From Streptomyces sp. VRA16 Mangrove soil (lineage in GTDB: Bacteria; Actinomycetota; Actinomycetes; Streptomycetales; Streptomycetaceae), in the NCBI RefSeq assembly GCF_017377775.1, contig NZ_JAFVLN010000003.1:496001-560000 (forward strand): 64,000 bases of DNA, in the 5' to 3' direction. The notes below the pieces were generated by a model, which was not told the origin of the DNA, made no database searches, and saw nothing but the letters and a program-made list of their open reading frames with translations. A program made the translations under genes and the position numbers. Below are positions 51,421 through 59,700 of this stretch, in pieces (the first letter of the stretch is position 1; each line of letters opens with the position of its first letter).

Positions 51421-52033
51421 GGACGGGGTGCGCGACCACGGCGTACCGATGGTCGCGCACCGTCTTGCCCCACAGCCGCGCGTCCCCCGACAGGTCCTCG
51501 TACCGCAGGTCGGCGGCGAGGGGCCGCACCATCTCCCGCAGCCGCTCCGCCGGTATGCCGACCGGGCTCGTCTCGCCCCACACCCCCTCGACGAGCACGA
51601 GCCGGCCGCCGGGCCTCAACAGCCCGGCCCAGCGGCGCAGTACGGCCTCGGGGTCCGGCAGCGTCCACAGCACGTGCCGGCACAGCACCACGTCGTACGT
51701 CGCCGTGGGCACCGGCGGCTCGGCCGCGTCCCCGGTGCGGAACTCGGCTTCGTGGCCCGCCAGCTTGCGCCGGGCCAGCTCCAGCATGGCCGGGGACAGG
51801 TCCACGCCCGTGATCCGGTGGCCGCGCTCGGCCGCGAGGAGGGAGAGGCTGCCGGTGCCGCAGCCCAGGTCGAGCAGGTGGCCGGGCCGGTCGGGCAGCC
51901 AGGCGGTGAGGCGCTCGGCCCAGGCGGCGCGGATTCCGGGGTCGCGCAGTCCGTGGTCGGGCTCCTCGTCGAACGAGGCCGCCTCCACGTCCCAGTCGAC
52001 GGGCTTCTGTTCAAGGTCTGTGCTCTTCGTCAT
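51410..52033 (-). CDS. Class I SAM-dependent methyltransferase
   Basis: A 207-residue small-molecule-type methyltransferase. Motif I is LLDLGCGTGSLSLLAAERG (about 53-71), followed by GVDLSPAMLELARRKL, the motif II region TYDVVLCRHVLWTLPD and motif III LLRPGGRLVLVEG. The C-terminal acceptor part is short. Substrate unknown. It ends inside the DUF402 gene (tail-to-tail overlap), and its ATG faces the small-protein gene at 52142. Confidence 0.9.
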   Translation of the reverse strand: MTKSTDLEQKPVDWDVEAASFDEEPDHGLRDPGIRAAWAERLTAWLPDRPGHLLDLGCGTGSLSLLAAERGHRITGVDLSPAMLELARRKLAGHEAEFRTGDAAEPPVPTATYDVVLCRHVLWTLPDPEAVLRRWAGLLRPGGRLVLVEGVWGETSPVGIPAERLREMVRPLAADLRYEDLSGDARLWGKTVRDHRYAVVAHPVLTD

Positions 52034-52141
52034 TTCGCCATAGTGACAAGCACCACTGACAATTGCGCTTCGACAGGTGACCCTCCGGGAACAGGTCTAC
52101 AACGGCCCCACATCGGAGCCGGTGTGGGGACAGGAGGCACC

Positions 52142-52282
52142 ATGCGCCGAGTGACCATGCACAAGCCGGTCAGGTCGAGCAGTGTGACCCGCCGACAGCA
52201 GGACGAGGCAGCCGCGGAGCAGCGCCGGGAGCGCCCCGAGGTACGCCGGGACGTGCGCAAGACGTGGTGGCCGGACGAGTAG
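52142..52282 (+). CDS. 46-residue basic protein
   Basis: A short Arg/Glu-rich protein (MRRVTMHKPVRSSSV start, RKTWWPDE end) with no hydrophobic segment. A strong ribosome site (GGAGG, 4 bases before ATG) and balanced charged composition support translation. Function unknown. Confidence 0.6.
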   Translation: MRRVTMHKPVRSSSVTRRQQDEAAAEQRRERPEVRRDVRKTWWPDE

Positions 52283-52333
52283 GCCGGCCGGGGCGGTGAG
52301 ACGCCCGCTCGGGGACGGACCCCGACCGGGCCG

Positions 52334-52627
52334 GTGACGGTGCCCTTCGACGTGCCTCCGCGGGCAGCCTTGCACCGGGCCCGATGGTCGGCCCCGGGTA
52401 TGCGAAGACGTTTCACGAGCGGTGTGGCCGCGGTGCTCGCCGCGGTGACGGCCGACCGCCGGATGGTGGTGTTCGGCTCCACGGGCTGCACCAACCCGAA
52501 GAAGCGGGACCTGGACGCGTTCCGGGTGCTGCGCGGCACGGACGCGGGGAGGGCGTACCAGCGGCACTTCACCCTCGACGATCTCGGCCGAGGGCGGCGG
52601 TCCGGGCACAGCCTGAGGACAGCCTGA
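52334..52627 (+). CDS. 97-residue hypothetical protein (possible gene remnant)
   Basis: A possible protein starting at GTG 52334. The segment FGSTGCTNPKKRDLDAFRVL looks like folded-protein sequence, but the length is short, the ribosome site is poor and the C terminus (GRGRRSGHSLRTA) looks random. It may be a decayed gene. No family recognised. Confidence 0.35.
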   Translation: MTVPFDVPPRAALHRARWSAPGMRRRFTSGVAAVLAAVTADRRMVVFGSTGCTNPKKRDLDAFRVLRGTDAGRAYQRHFTLDDLGRGRRSGHSLRTA

Positions 52628-52745
52628 GCCCGGCCTTAAGAGGGCCATAAAGATCGACTCGGGGCCCCCGAACGGTCCGGACGCGGCGGCGTGGCGGGCT
52701 AACTTCCTTGCCACACCCCCACGTTCGACATCCCGAGGAGTCCCC

Positions 52746-53717
52746 ATGCCCGCACGCCGCCGCCGGCTGACCGCACTCGCCACCGTCGCTTCGGGCACCA
52801 CCGCCCTGGCCGCCCTGGCCGCCGCTCCCGCGGCCGCGCACGGCACACTCGGCGACCCCGTCAGCCGGGTCGCCGCCTGCTACGCGCAGGGCCCCGAGAA
52901 CCCGACGTCCGCGGCGTGCAGGGCGGCGGTCGCGGCGGGCGGCACCCAGGCCCTGTACGACTGGAACGGCATCCGGATCGGGGACGCGAACGGGCAGCAC
53001 CAGGCGCGGATCCCGGACGGCAAGCTCTGTTCGGCGAACGCCGAGGAGTTCAAGGGCCTGGACCTGGCGCGGGACGACTGGCCCGCGACGAAGGTGTCGG
53101 CGGGCTCGTACACCTTCACGTACAAGGTGACCGCCCAGCACAAGGGCACCTTCAACCTCTACATGACGAAGCAGGGGTACGACCCGTCGAAGCCGCTGGC
53201 CTGGGCCGACCTGGACCTGGAGCACCCGGTCGCGACGAAGACGGACCCGGTGGCCGAGGGCGGCTCCTACACGTTCTCCGGCTCGCTGCCCGAGCGCACC
53301 GGTCGTCAGCTGATCTACGGCATCTGGCAGCGCTCGGACAGCCCGGAGGCGTTCTACTCCTGCTCGGACGTGACGTACGGGGGCGACTCCGCGGCGTCGG
53401 CGTCGGCAGCGGCGGCGCCCACGGCCTCCGCCCCGTCCGACGAACAGATCGCGAAGGACGCCGACAAGTCGACGGTGGACCACAGCGGGATGGACATGGG
53501 CAGTGCCGACCCGGCCTCCCCCACGGCCCAGGACATCACCAACTCACTGGGCACGCAGGGCAGTTCGGATCGCCTGGCCGAGACGGGAGGCGACTCGTCC
53601 ACCGCGTACCTCGCGATCGGCGGGGCGGCCGCCCTGGCGATCGGCGCGGCGGGTCTGTTCGCCTCGGTGCGCCGCCGCGCGGTGGGGAACGGCGGCGCAG
53701 GCCGGCACAGCCGCTAG
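52746..53717 (+). CDS. AA10 lytic polysaccharide monooxygenase with sortase signal
   Basis: A 323-residue secreted copper enzyme that cleaves chitin or cellulose oxidatively. The signal peptide (about 1-31) ends AAA before His32, which becomes the N-terminal His of the copper histidine brace. The second His is in KVTAQHKGTFN (about 136). The fold ends near FYSCSDVTYGG (about 215). A Ser/Ala/Asp-rich linker leads to LAETGG (about 278-283), a hydrophobic helix and an RRR tail, which is the class E sortase (LAxTG) cell-wall anchor. So this LPMO is probably held on the cell wall. Its stop shares CTAG with the convergent lipase stop. A GAGGAG ribosome site precedes the ATG. Confidence 0.92.
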   Translation: MPARRRRLTALATVASGTTALAALAAAPAAAHGTLGDPVSRVAACYAQGPENPTSAACRAAVAAGGTQALYDWNGIRIGDANGQHQARIPDGKLCSANAEEFKGLDLARDDWPATKVSAGSYTFTYKVTAQHKGTFNLYMTKQGYDPSKPLAWADLDLEHPVATKTDPVAEGGSYTFSGSLPERTGRQLIYGIWQRSDSPEAFYSCSDVTYGGDSAASASAAAAPTASAPSDEQIAKDADKSTVDHSGMDMGSADPASPTAQDITNSLGTQGSSDRLAETGGDSSTAYLAIGGAAALAIGAAGLFASVRRRAVGNGGAGRHSR

Positions 53718-54589
53718 TTGAAGCAGTCGGTCCGCGTGGCGTGCGCCGGATCGAGGGCGTTGGCGACCTCGTGGTACGCCACGAGGTCGACCGTCCCTAT
53801 GGTGACGTGCTCGGAGAGGTCGACCGGGCACAGATCCTGCAGCACCACGTTGCGCACGTCGGGCCCGTCGAGGAACTGGGTCCGGTACGGGGTGACGACC
53901 TCGTCGTACTTCGTGGCGATGACGGTGTAGTGGACGCCGGGCACGGTGTCGCCGCCGGCGTTGAGCTTGGTGATGAACGCCGAGCCCGCCACCTGGTCGG
54001 CGAGGGCCGGGGTGGCGAGGGTGAGCAGGTCACCGGCGCCCGGGAAGTACGGCAGGAGTTTCGTCAGCCCCGAGAGCGTGGTGCCGTGGTTGTCGGGCGC
54101 GATGCCGACGAGCGCGTTCACCTCGGCGGCGCCGCCGAGGAACTTGAGGTAGTAGCGGGGCATCATGCCGCCCTGCGAGTGCCCGACGAGGTCGACCTTG
54201 GCGGCGCCGGTGGCGCCGCGCACCTTGTCCACGAAGGCGTCGAGCTGTTCGGCGGACTTCTCGATGGGCCCGAGGCCGTTGAAGAGCGGGACCCCCGGCA
54301 GCTGCCCGTAGTCGAGCGAGAAGACGCAGTAGCCGCGCTTGACCAGGTAGGGCGCGAGGACCAGCCAGTTGTCGACGGAGTTGCCGAACGTGCCGTGGAC
54401 CAGGACGACGGGGCGCGGATGCGCGGCGGACGGCTTGCAGGACCAGTCGTTCCAGCCGGCGCTCGCCGTGGTGGCGGCCCGGGCGGGGGCCGCGGTGGCC
54501 GTGGTGGTGACGGTGGTGGCGGCGAAGAGCGCGGCGGCGACGGCCAGCGCACGCGCCCCTCTCGACCGGGATCTGTTTCTGGGCAGCAT
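53714..54589 (-). CDS. Secreted triacylglycerol lipase (alpha/beta hydrolase)
   Basis: A 291-residue exported lipase. The signal peptide (about 1-38) ends PARAA. The oxyanion strand is PVVLVHGTFGNS, the nucleophile elbow GHSQGG (about residues 140-145) and the catalytic His is near AYHEVANAL (C-terminal). Cysteines fit disulfides. It resembles Streptomyces LipA-type lipases and, by position, S. coelicolor SCO1735 (recalled, unchecked). AAGGAG lies 7 bases before the ATG. Two 15-base direct repeats upstream (54648 and 54675) may bind an activator. Confidence 0.92.
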   Translation of the reverse strand: MLPRNRSRSRGARALAVAAALFAATTVTTTATAAPARAATTASAGWNDWSCKPSAAHPRPVVLVHGTFGNSVDNWLVLAPYLVKRGYCVFSLDYGQLPGVPLFNGLGPIEKSAEQLDAFVDKVRGATGAAKVDLVGHSQGGMMPRYYLKFLGGAAEVNALVGIAPDNHGTTLSGLTKLLPYFPGAGDLLTLATPALADQVAGSAFITKLNAGGDTVPGVHYTVIATKYDEVVTPYRTQFLDGPDVRNVVLQDLCPVDLSEHVTIGTVDLVAYHEVANALDPAHATRTDCFN

Positions 54590-54647
54590 CGTGGATCTCC
54601 TTGCGGCTCAAGGGAGTTGCAGGAGGTACGAGATCTCGCTGTGCCCA

Positions 54648-54689
54648 CGTCAAGTTACGCGTGAGTAGTACCGGCGTGAAGTTACGCGT
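54648..54689 (-). promoter_or_regulatory. Direct repeats upstream of the lipase gene
   Basis: CGTNAAGTTACGCGT occurs at 54648-54662 and 54675-54689 (27-base period). On the minus strand a TTGACG -35-like hexamer overlaps the nearer repeat, with TACCTC 19 bases later. The repeats are thus placed as activator sites for the lipase. Confidence 0.4.
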
Positions 54690-54737
54690 CGGTAAAAAAA
54701 TCCGGAGCGGGTTGCGCCGGTCGAGGCTGACGGGATG

Positions 54738-55184
54738 TCACCACGTCGGCCTGATGGGCCCATCGGGGGACACGGCCGCCAACTTCTGTGCCAGCGACCG
54801 CACTTCATCCTCACCGAGCTCCGCCACCCAGGGCCGTACCGCGTCCGCCGCGGCCTCCTCGGCGGCCCGGGTGCAGGCCCAGCCCCGCTCGGTGAGCACC
54901 AGGAGCCTGGCCCGCGCGTCATGCGGGTGCGGCTGCCGCTCCACGTACCCCTTGCGCACCATCTCGTCGACGAGCTGACCGGCGGCCTGCTTGGTCACTC
55001 CGAGATGAGCGGCGAGCTCGCTGGCCGTGGCGCCCCCGAACGACAGCCGCGCGAACGCGAAGCCGTGCACGGGCCGCAGCCCCTCGAAGCCCCTGGCCAC
55101 GACGCCTTCGTGCAGACGTTGCGTCAGCCCGCTCGCGGCTGCGAGCAGGGCGGCGGTCAGGGCGAGGGCTTCGGATTTCTGCAC
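54738..55184 (-). CDS. MarR-family transcriptional regulator
   Basis: A 148-residue winged-helix repressor. The HTH is at about 52-75 (TASELAAHLGVTKQAAGQLVDEMV) and the wing at HPHDARARLLVLTERG. It is divergent from a cupin gene. The 95-base intergenic region carries repeated CAAGCAGCYTGAC and CTTGAC/GTCAAG palindromes, so it probably represses both itself and the cupin. The ligand is unknown. A T-rich run (54692-54700 on the plus strand, read as T on the minus strand) lies past its stop. Confidence 0.9.
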   Translation of the reverse strand: MQKSEALALTAALLAAASGLTQRLHEGVVARGFEGLRPVHGFAFARLSFGGATASELAAHLGVTKQAAGQLVDEMVRKGYVERQPHPHDARARLLVLTERGWACTRAAEEAAADAVRPWVAELGEDEVRSLAQKLAAVSPDGPIRPTW

Positions 55185-55201
55185 ACGTGCATTGAAACAC
55201 C

Positions 55202-55249
55202 CTTGACGAGATGGTCAAGCAGCCTGACTATATAGACAAGCAGCTTGAC
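55202..55249. promoter_or_regulatory. MarR/cupin operator region
   Basis: CTTGAC-6-GTCAAG (55202-55219) is a perfect inverted repeat. CAAGCAGCCTGAC (55216-55228) and CAAGCAGCTTGAC (55237-55249) are direct repeats exactly 21 bases apart, two helical turns. The second is itself part of GACAAG-CAG-CTTGAC. TATAGA at 55231 between them could be a -10 box. Confidence 0.6.
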
Positions 55250-55279
55250 CAAATCTCTTGAGAAGCCCGAGGAGAAGGA

Positions 55280-55654
55280 ATGCCCGTAGTCCACGCGTCC
55301 GAGGCCGTCGTCCACGAAATGCACGGCGTCCGCTTCGTCTCGTACGCCACGCCCCGCACCGGCAGCGAACAGCTGGCGGCCTGGCGGGGCGAGATCCCGG
55401 CCGGCACCAAGGCACCGGCCCACACGGTGACCCACGAGGAGATCCTGCATCTGCTCACGGGCTCGCTCCGGCTGACCCTGGACGGCGAGACCCACACGCT
55501 CACGGCCGGCGACACGGCGATCGTGAACGCGGGCACGACGCTCGCGGTGGAGAACCCCGCCGACACGACGGCCACGATGTGGGTGACGACGTCGGTGGGC
55601 CTGGAGGCGGAACTGGCGGACGGGACCCGGGTCACGCCGCCGTGGGCGCGCTAG
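55280..55654 (+). CDS. Cupin-domain protein
   Basis: A 124-residue single-domain cupin of RmlC type. HTVTHEEILHLLTGSLRLTLDG (about 45-66) is cupin motif 1, and AGDTAIVNAGTTLAVENP (about 75-92) motif 2 lacks its usual His. Metal binding may therefore be incomplete. It is likely a small metabolic enzyme or sensor regulated by the divergent MarR protein. The GGAGAAGGA ribosome site immediately precedes the ATG. Confidence 0.88.
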   Translation: MPVVHASEAVVHEMHGVRFVSYATPRTGSEQLAAWRGEIPAGTKAPAHTVTHEEILHLLTGSLRLTLDGETHTLTAGDTAIVNAGTTLAVENPADTTATMWVTTSVGLEAELADGTRVTPPWAR

Positions 55655-55663
55655 GGCGCGCAT

Positions 55664-55705
55664 CGGAAGTCCCTCCCCCAGCCTCCGGCCGGGGAACCCC
55701 CTGAG
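55664..55705. repeat. GC-rich intergenic repeat between cupin and Y-polymerase genes
   Basis: A block around CCTCCCCCAGCCTCCGGCC followed by GGGGAACCCCC can form a small stem (CCCC...GGGG). Similar blocks recur between Streptomyces genes. It lies between convergent genes and may terminate both. Confidence 0.45.
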
Positions 55706-55744
55706 AGCACGCACCGGGCGCCGGGCGGACGGGCGGTTCGCGGT

Positions 55745-56710
55745 CTACGCCGCCAGGGCCGCCGGCACGATCGCGCCGGGGCCGAACTTCGCACGGGCCC
55801 GGTCCGCCACCGCCTCCAGGGCGCGGACGCGTTCGTCCGCCGGGTCGAAGGTCAGCTGGTGGGTGGCGCGCTCCGCCGGGCCGAGGTCCTCCGCGCGCAG
55901 GGCGAGGCCGCGGACCCGGGCCCGTTGCAGCCCGAGCGCCTCGTACATCCGGTACGCGGCCGAGGTGAGCGCCGCGGAGTGCGCGGTCGGCTCGGCGAGC
56001 CGGCGGGTGCGGACGGTCGTGGTGCGGTCGGCGTAGCGGACGGTGAGGGTCAGGGCGCGGCAGATCTGCCCCTCGTCGCGCATCCGGGCGCCCAGCTCGT
56101 CGGCGGCGGCGAGCAGCGCGCGGCGGTGCCGGTACGGGTCCAACTCATCGCGCGCGAAGGTGCGTTCGGCCGCGAGGGAGCGGGCGGCGGCGTTCGGCAC
56201 GACCCGGGTGCGGTCGATGCCGCGCGCCTTCTCGTGGAGCTCGCGGCCGGTGCGGGCCGTGGTGAGCCGCTGGAGCGTGGAGAGCGGGGCGGCGGCCACC
56301 CGGTCGACGGTGTCGAGCCCGTACTCGCACAGGGTGCGGGCGGTCGCCGCGCCCACGCCGGGCAGTGCGGCGACCGGCTGTCCGGCGAGGAAGGCCGCGA
56401 GGTCGGTGACGATCCGGGTGGTGCCGGGTCCGGCCTCGCGGGCCGCCATCCGCGCGGCCATCGGTCCCGGGCCCGCGCCGATGACGCACTCGACCCCGTA
56501 CAGGGCGACGGCCCGTACCCGGATGACGGAGGCGATCTGCCGGGTGTCCCAGCCGAAGTACCGGGTGGCGCCGCGCAGTTCGACCAGCGCGGTGTCGGGC
56601 GGCAGCGCCTCGACGGCCGGGCTGAACTCACCGAGCAGCTCCAGGAGCCGGGGCAGCTCGGCCTCCTTCTCCGGCGACAGCCGAAAACGTACGCACAGCA
56701 CATCAGTCAC
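55745..56710 (-). CDS. Y-family DNA polymerase-like protein, catalytically degenerate (ImuB-like)
   Basis: A 321-residue protein with Y-family palm, thumb (helix-hairpin-helix ALPGVGAATARTLCEYGLDTVD, about 115-140) and little-finger regions (ARSLAAERTFARDEL onward). The polymerase carboxylates are missing. The first motif reads VLCVRFRLS where active enzymes have DxDxFF, and the SxDE motif is replaced by VELRGATRYFG. This is the pattern of ImuB, which serves DnaE2 as a structural partner. It is shorter than most ImuB proteins (about 500). GTG 56710 has a GAGGTG site; GTG 56719 is possible. It starts 15 bases after dnaE2 on the same strand. Confidence 0.85.
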   Translation of the reverse strand: MTDVLCVRFRLSPEKEAELPRLLELLGEFSPAVEALPPDTALVELRGATRYFGWDTRQIASVIRVRAVALYGVECVIGAGPGPMAARMAAREAGPGTTRIVTDLAAFLAGQPVAALPGVGAATARTLCEYGLDTVDRVAAAPLSTLQRLTTARTGRELHEKARGIDRTRVVPNAAARSLAAERTFARDELDPYRHRRALLAAADELGARMRDEGQICRALTLTVRYADRTTTVRTRRLAEPTAHSAALTSAAYRMYEALGLQRARVRGLALRAEDLGPAERATHQLTFDPADERVRALEAVADRARAKFGPGAIVPAALAA

Positions 56711-56725
56711 TGATTCCACCTCGCC

Positions 56726-59700
56726 TCACCCCGCGCTTCCCGGACTCCGGTGCCAGAACGTGCGTCCGCCGGGCGGTCCCGGCGGACCCGAGGAGCCCGC
56801 GGGGCGCAGATCCGCCCACGGGTTCATCTCGTAGCCGGTGGACATGCGGATCCGGCGGCCGTCGTCCGTGCTCCCGCCCGCGCCCTCACCCTCTCCTTCA
56901 GGGGGTTCCGCCATCAGCCGGGCCACCTCGTCGAGCCCCTTCTCCCGGTACACCTCCACCAGCTCGGCCATGTTCCAGGCCCGCCCGCCCACCACGCTCA
57001 GGCTGCGCGGTCCGCGTCGCTGCACCTCTCCCCGTACGAGCAGCAGCCACGAGTGGAAGACGGTGTGCGCGCACGCGGCGTGCGCCTCGTCGAAGAACGC
57101 GAGGTCCACCAGGCCCGTGCCGTCGTCGAGGGTCGTGAAGACGACCCGTTTCCCGGAACGGATCGGCGGCGTCTGGGTGGCCGCCTTCGCCCCGGCCACC
57201 AGCACGGTCCGCCCGTGCTCGGCCTCCCGGAGGCGGCGCGCCGACACCACTCCCAACTCCCGCAGGAATTCGGCGTGGTCGCCCATGAGATGGCGCGAGG
57301 CGTCCATGCCGAGAACGCCGAGCTCGGCGCTGAGCCGTTCGGCTTCGCCGAGGTCGGGCAGCCCCGCCGACGCGGTGCGCCGCCCGCCGGTCAGCGGCAG
57401 CTGGCCGCCGCCCGAGCCTCTCCCCGAGCGCTGAAGCTCCGTCAGATGCAGTTGCAGATCACGCCGGTTGGCGCCGAACGCGTCGAGCGCGCCGACCTGG
57501 GCGAGCCGGGTCGCGAGCGGACGGCTCGGCCGGGCCCGTTCCCAGAAGTCGAGCAGGGAGGCGTACGGCTGCCCCTTCTCGATCCGCGCGGCCTCCGCCT
57601 CGCTGATCCCGTAGACGTCGGAGAGCGCGAGCCGCACACCCCACTTCTCCGGCGCCGGATCGGACACCAGTTCGATACGGTGGGCGACCGCGGACCGGTT
57701 CACGTCCAACGGCAGCACCGGCACCCCGCGCCGCCGCGCGTCCGCGAGCAGCAGCCGCTTCGGGTACATGCCGGGGTCGTGCGTGAGCAGTCCCGCGTAG
57801 AACGCCGCCGGGTGGTGGGCCTTGAGCCACGCCGACTGATAGGTGGGCACGGCGAAGGCCACGGCGTGCGCCTTGCAGAACCCGTAACTGCCGAACGCCT
57901 CGACGATCCCCCAGGTGCGGGCGATGGTGTCGGCGTCGTAGCCGCGCGAGGCCGCGTGCTGCGCGAACCAGAACCGGATCCGGCCCTGCGACTCGGGGTC
58001 GGAGAGCCCTCTGCGCACCCGGTCGGCCTCGTCGCGACCGCAGCCCGTCATGATGTCGACGATCTTGATGATCTGCTCGTGGAAGACGACGACGCCGTAC
58101 GTCTCCTCCAGCGCCTGCGCGAGGTCGGGGTGCGGGTAGCGGATCGGCGCCCGCCCGTGCCGCGCCTCGATGAACGGGCGCACCATGTCGGCGGCGACCG
58201 GTCCCGGCCGGAACAGGGAGATGTCCACGACGAGATCGTGGAAGGTGGCCGGCTGCAGCCGTCCGACCAGGTCCCGCTGGCCCGGCGACTCGATCTGGAA
58301 GCAGCCCAGCGTCTCGGCGGACTTGATGAGTCGATACGTCCTCGGGTCGCCCTGCGGCACCTGCGCCGGGTCGTCCAGGTCGAGCCGCTCCCCCGTCGCC
58401 CGCTCGATCTCGCCCACCGCGTGCGCCATCGCCGACTGCATCCGCACGCCGAGCACGTCGAGCTTGAGCAGCCCGAGGTCCTCCACGTCCTCCTTGTCGA
58501 ACTGGGACATGGGGAAGCCCTCGCCGCTGGTCGGCACGACAGGGGTGCGCCCGAGGAGGGACGCGTCCGAGAGCAGCACGCCGCACGGGTGCATGGCGAC
58601 GCCGCGCGGCAGCGCGTCGATCGCCTCGACCAGCTCCCACATGCGCTTGCGGTCGCCGAACTCGCCCGCGATCTCCTTGAGTTCGGGCAGTTCCGCCATG
58701 GCCGAGCGGGCGTCGCGGGCCCGGACGTGCGGGAACGCCTTGGCGATCCGGTCGATGTCGGCGGGGTCCATGGACAGGGCCGCGCCCACGTCACGGATCG
58801 CGTGCCGCACCCGGTACGTCTCCGGCATGGCGACGGTCGCCACGCGCTCGGCGCCGAAGCGGTCGAGGATCGCCCGGTAGACCTCCAGGCGGCGCGCGGA
58901 CTCCACGTCGATGTCGATGTCGGGCAGCACGGAGCGGCGCTTGGACAGGAACCGCTCCATGAGCAGGCCGTGCTCGACGGGGTCGGCGTTCGCGATGCCC
59001 AGCAGGTGGTTGACGAGCGATCCGGCGCCCGAGCCGCGGGCGGCGACCCGGATCCCCATCCCCTTCACGTCGTCGACGACCTGGGCGACCGTCAGGAAGT
59101 AGGAGGCGAAGTCGTAGTGGGCGATGATGTCCAGCTCGCGGTGCATCCGCTCCCAGTACTCCCGCTTGCCCGCGTGCCCGAGGCGGACCATGCCGGCGGT
59201 GGCGCGCGAGGCGAGGACGCGCTGCGCGGTGCGTCGCCCGGCGCCCACGAGCCGCGCCTCGGGGAAGCGGACGGAGCCGAGGCCGAGATCGTCCTCGGGG
59301 TCGACCAGGCACGCGGCGGCGGTCGCCTGAGTCTGCTCGATCAGCCGGTACGCGGTGTCGCGGTGGAACCCCGCGGCCTCCACCACCCGCTCGGCCTCGC
59401 GCAGCATGGCGTCGGCGTCCTTCAGCCAGCGCTCCCCGCCGTCCAGCTCCTTGGTCGGGTCGACGGGCACGAGCCGGCGTGCGGCGTCCAGGACGTCGGC
59501 GACGGGGCCCGCGCCCTGATCCGCGTACCGGACGTCGTTGCTGAGGACGGGCCGTACGCCCTGCTCGGCGGCGAAGCCGACGGTGCGCGCGGCGAGCCGC
59601 AGCGATCCGGGCCCGGTGCCCTTCCTGCCGTGGTGCACGGCTTCGAGGCGCAGGTCGTCGCCGTACACCTCGCGCCAGGGCACGAGCAGCCCGGCGGCCT

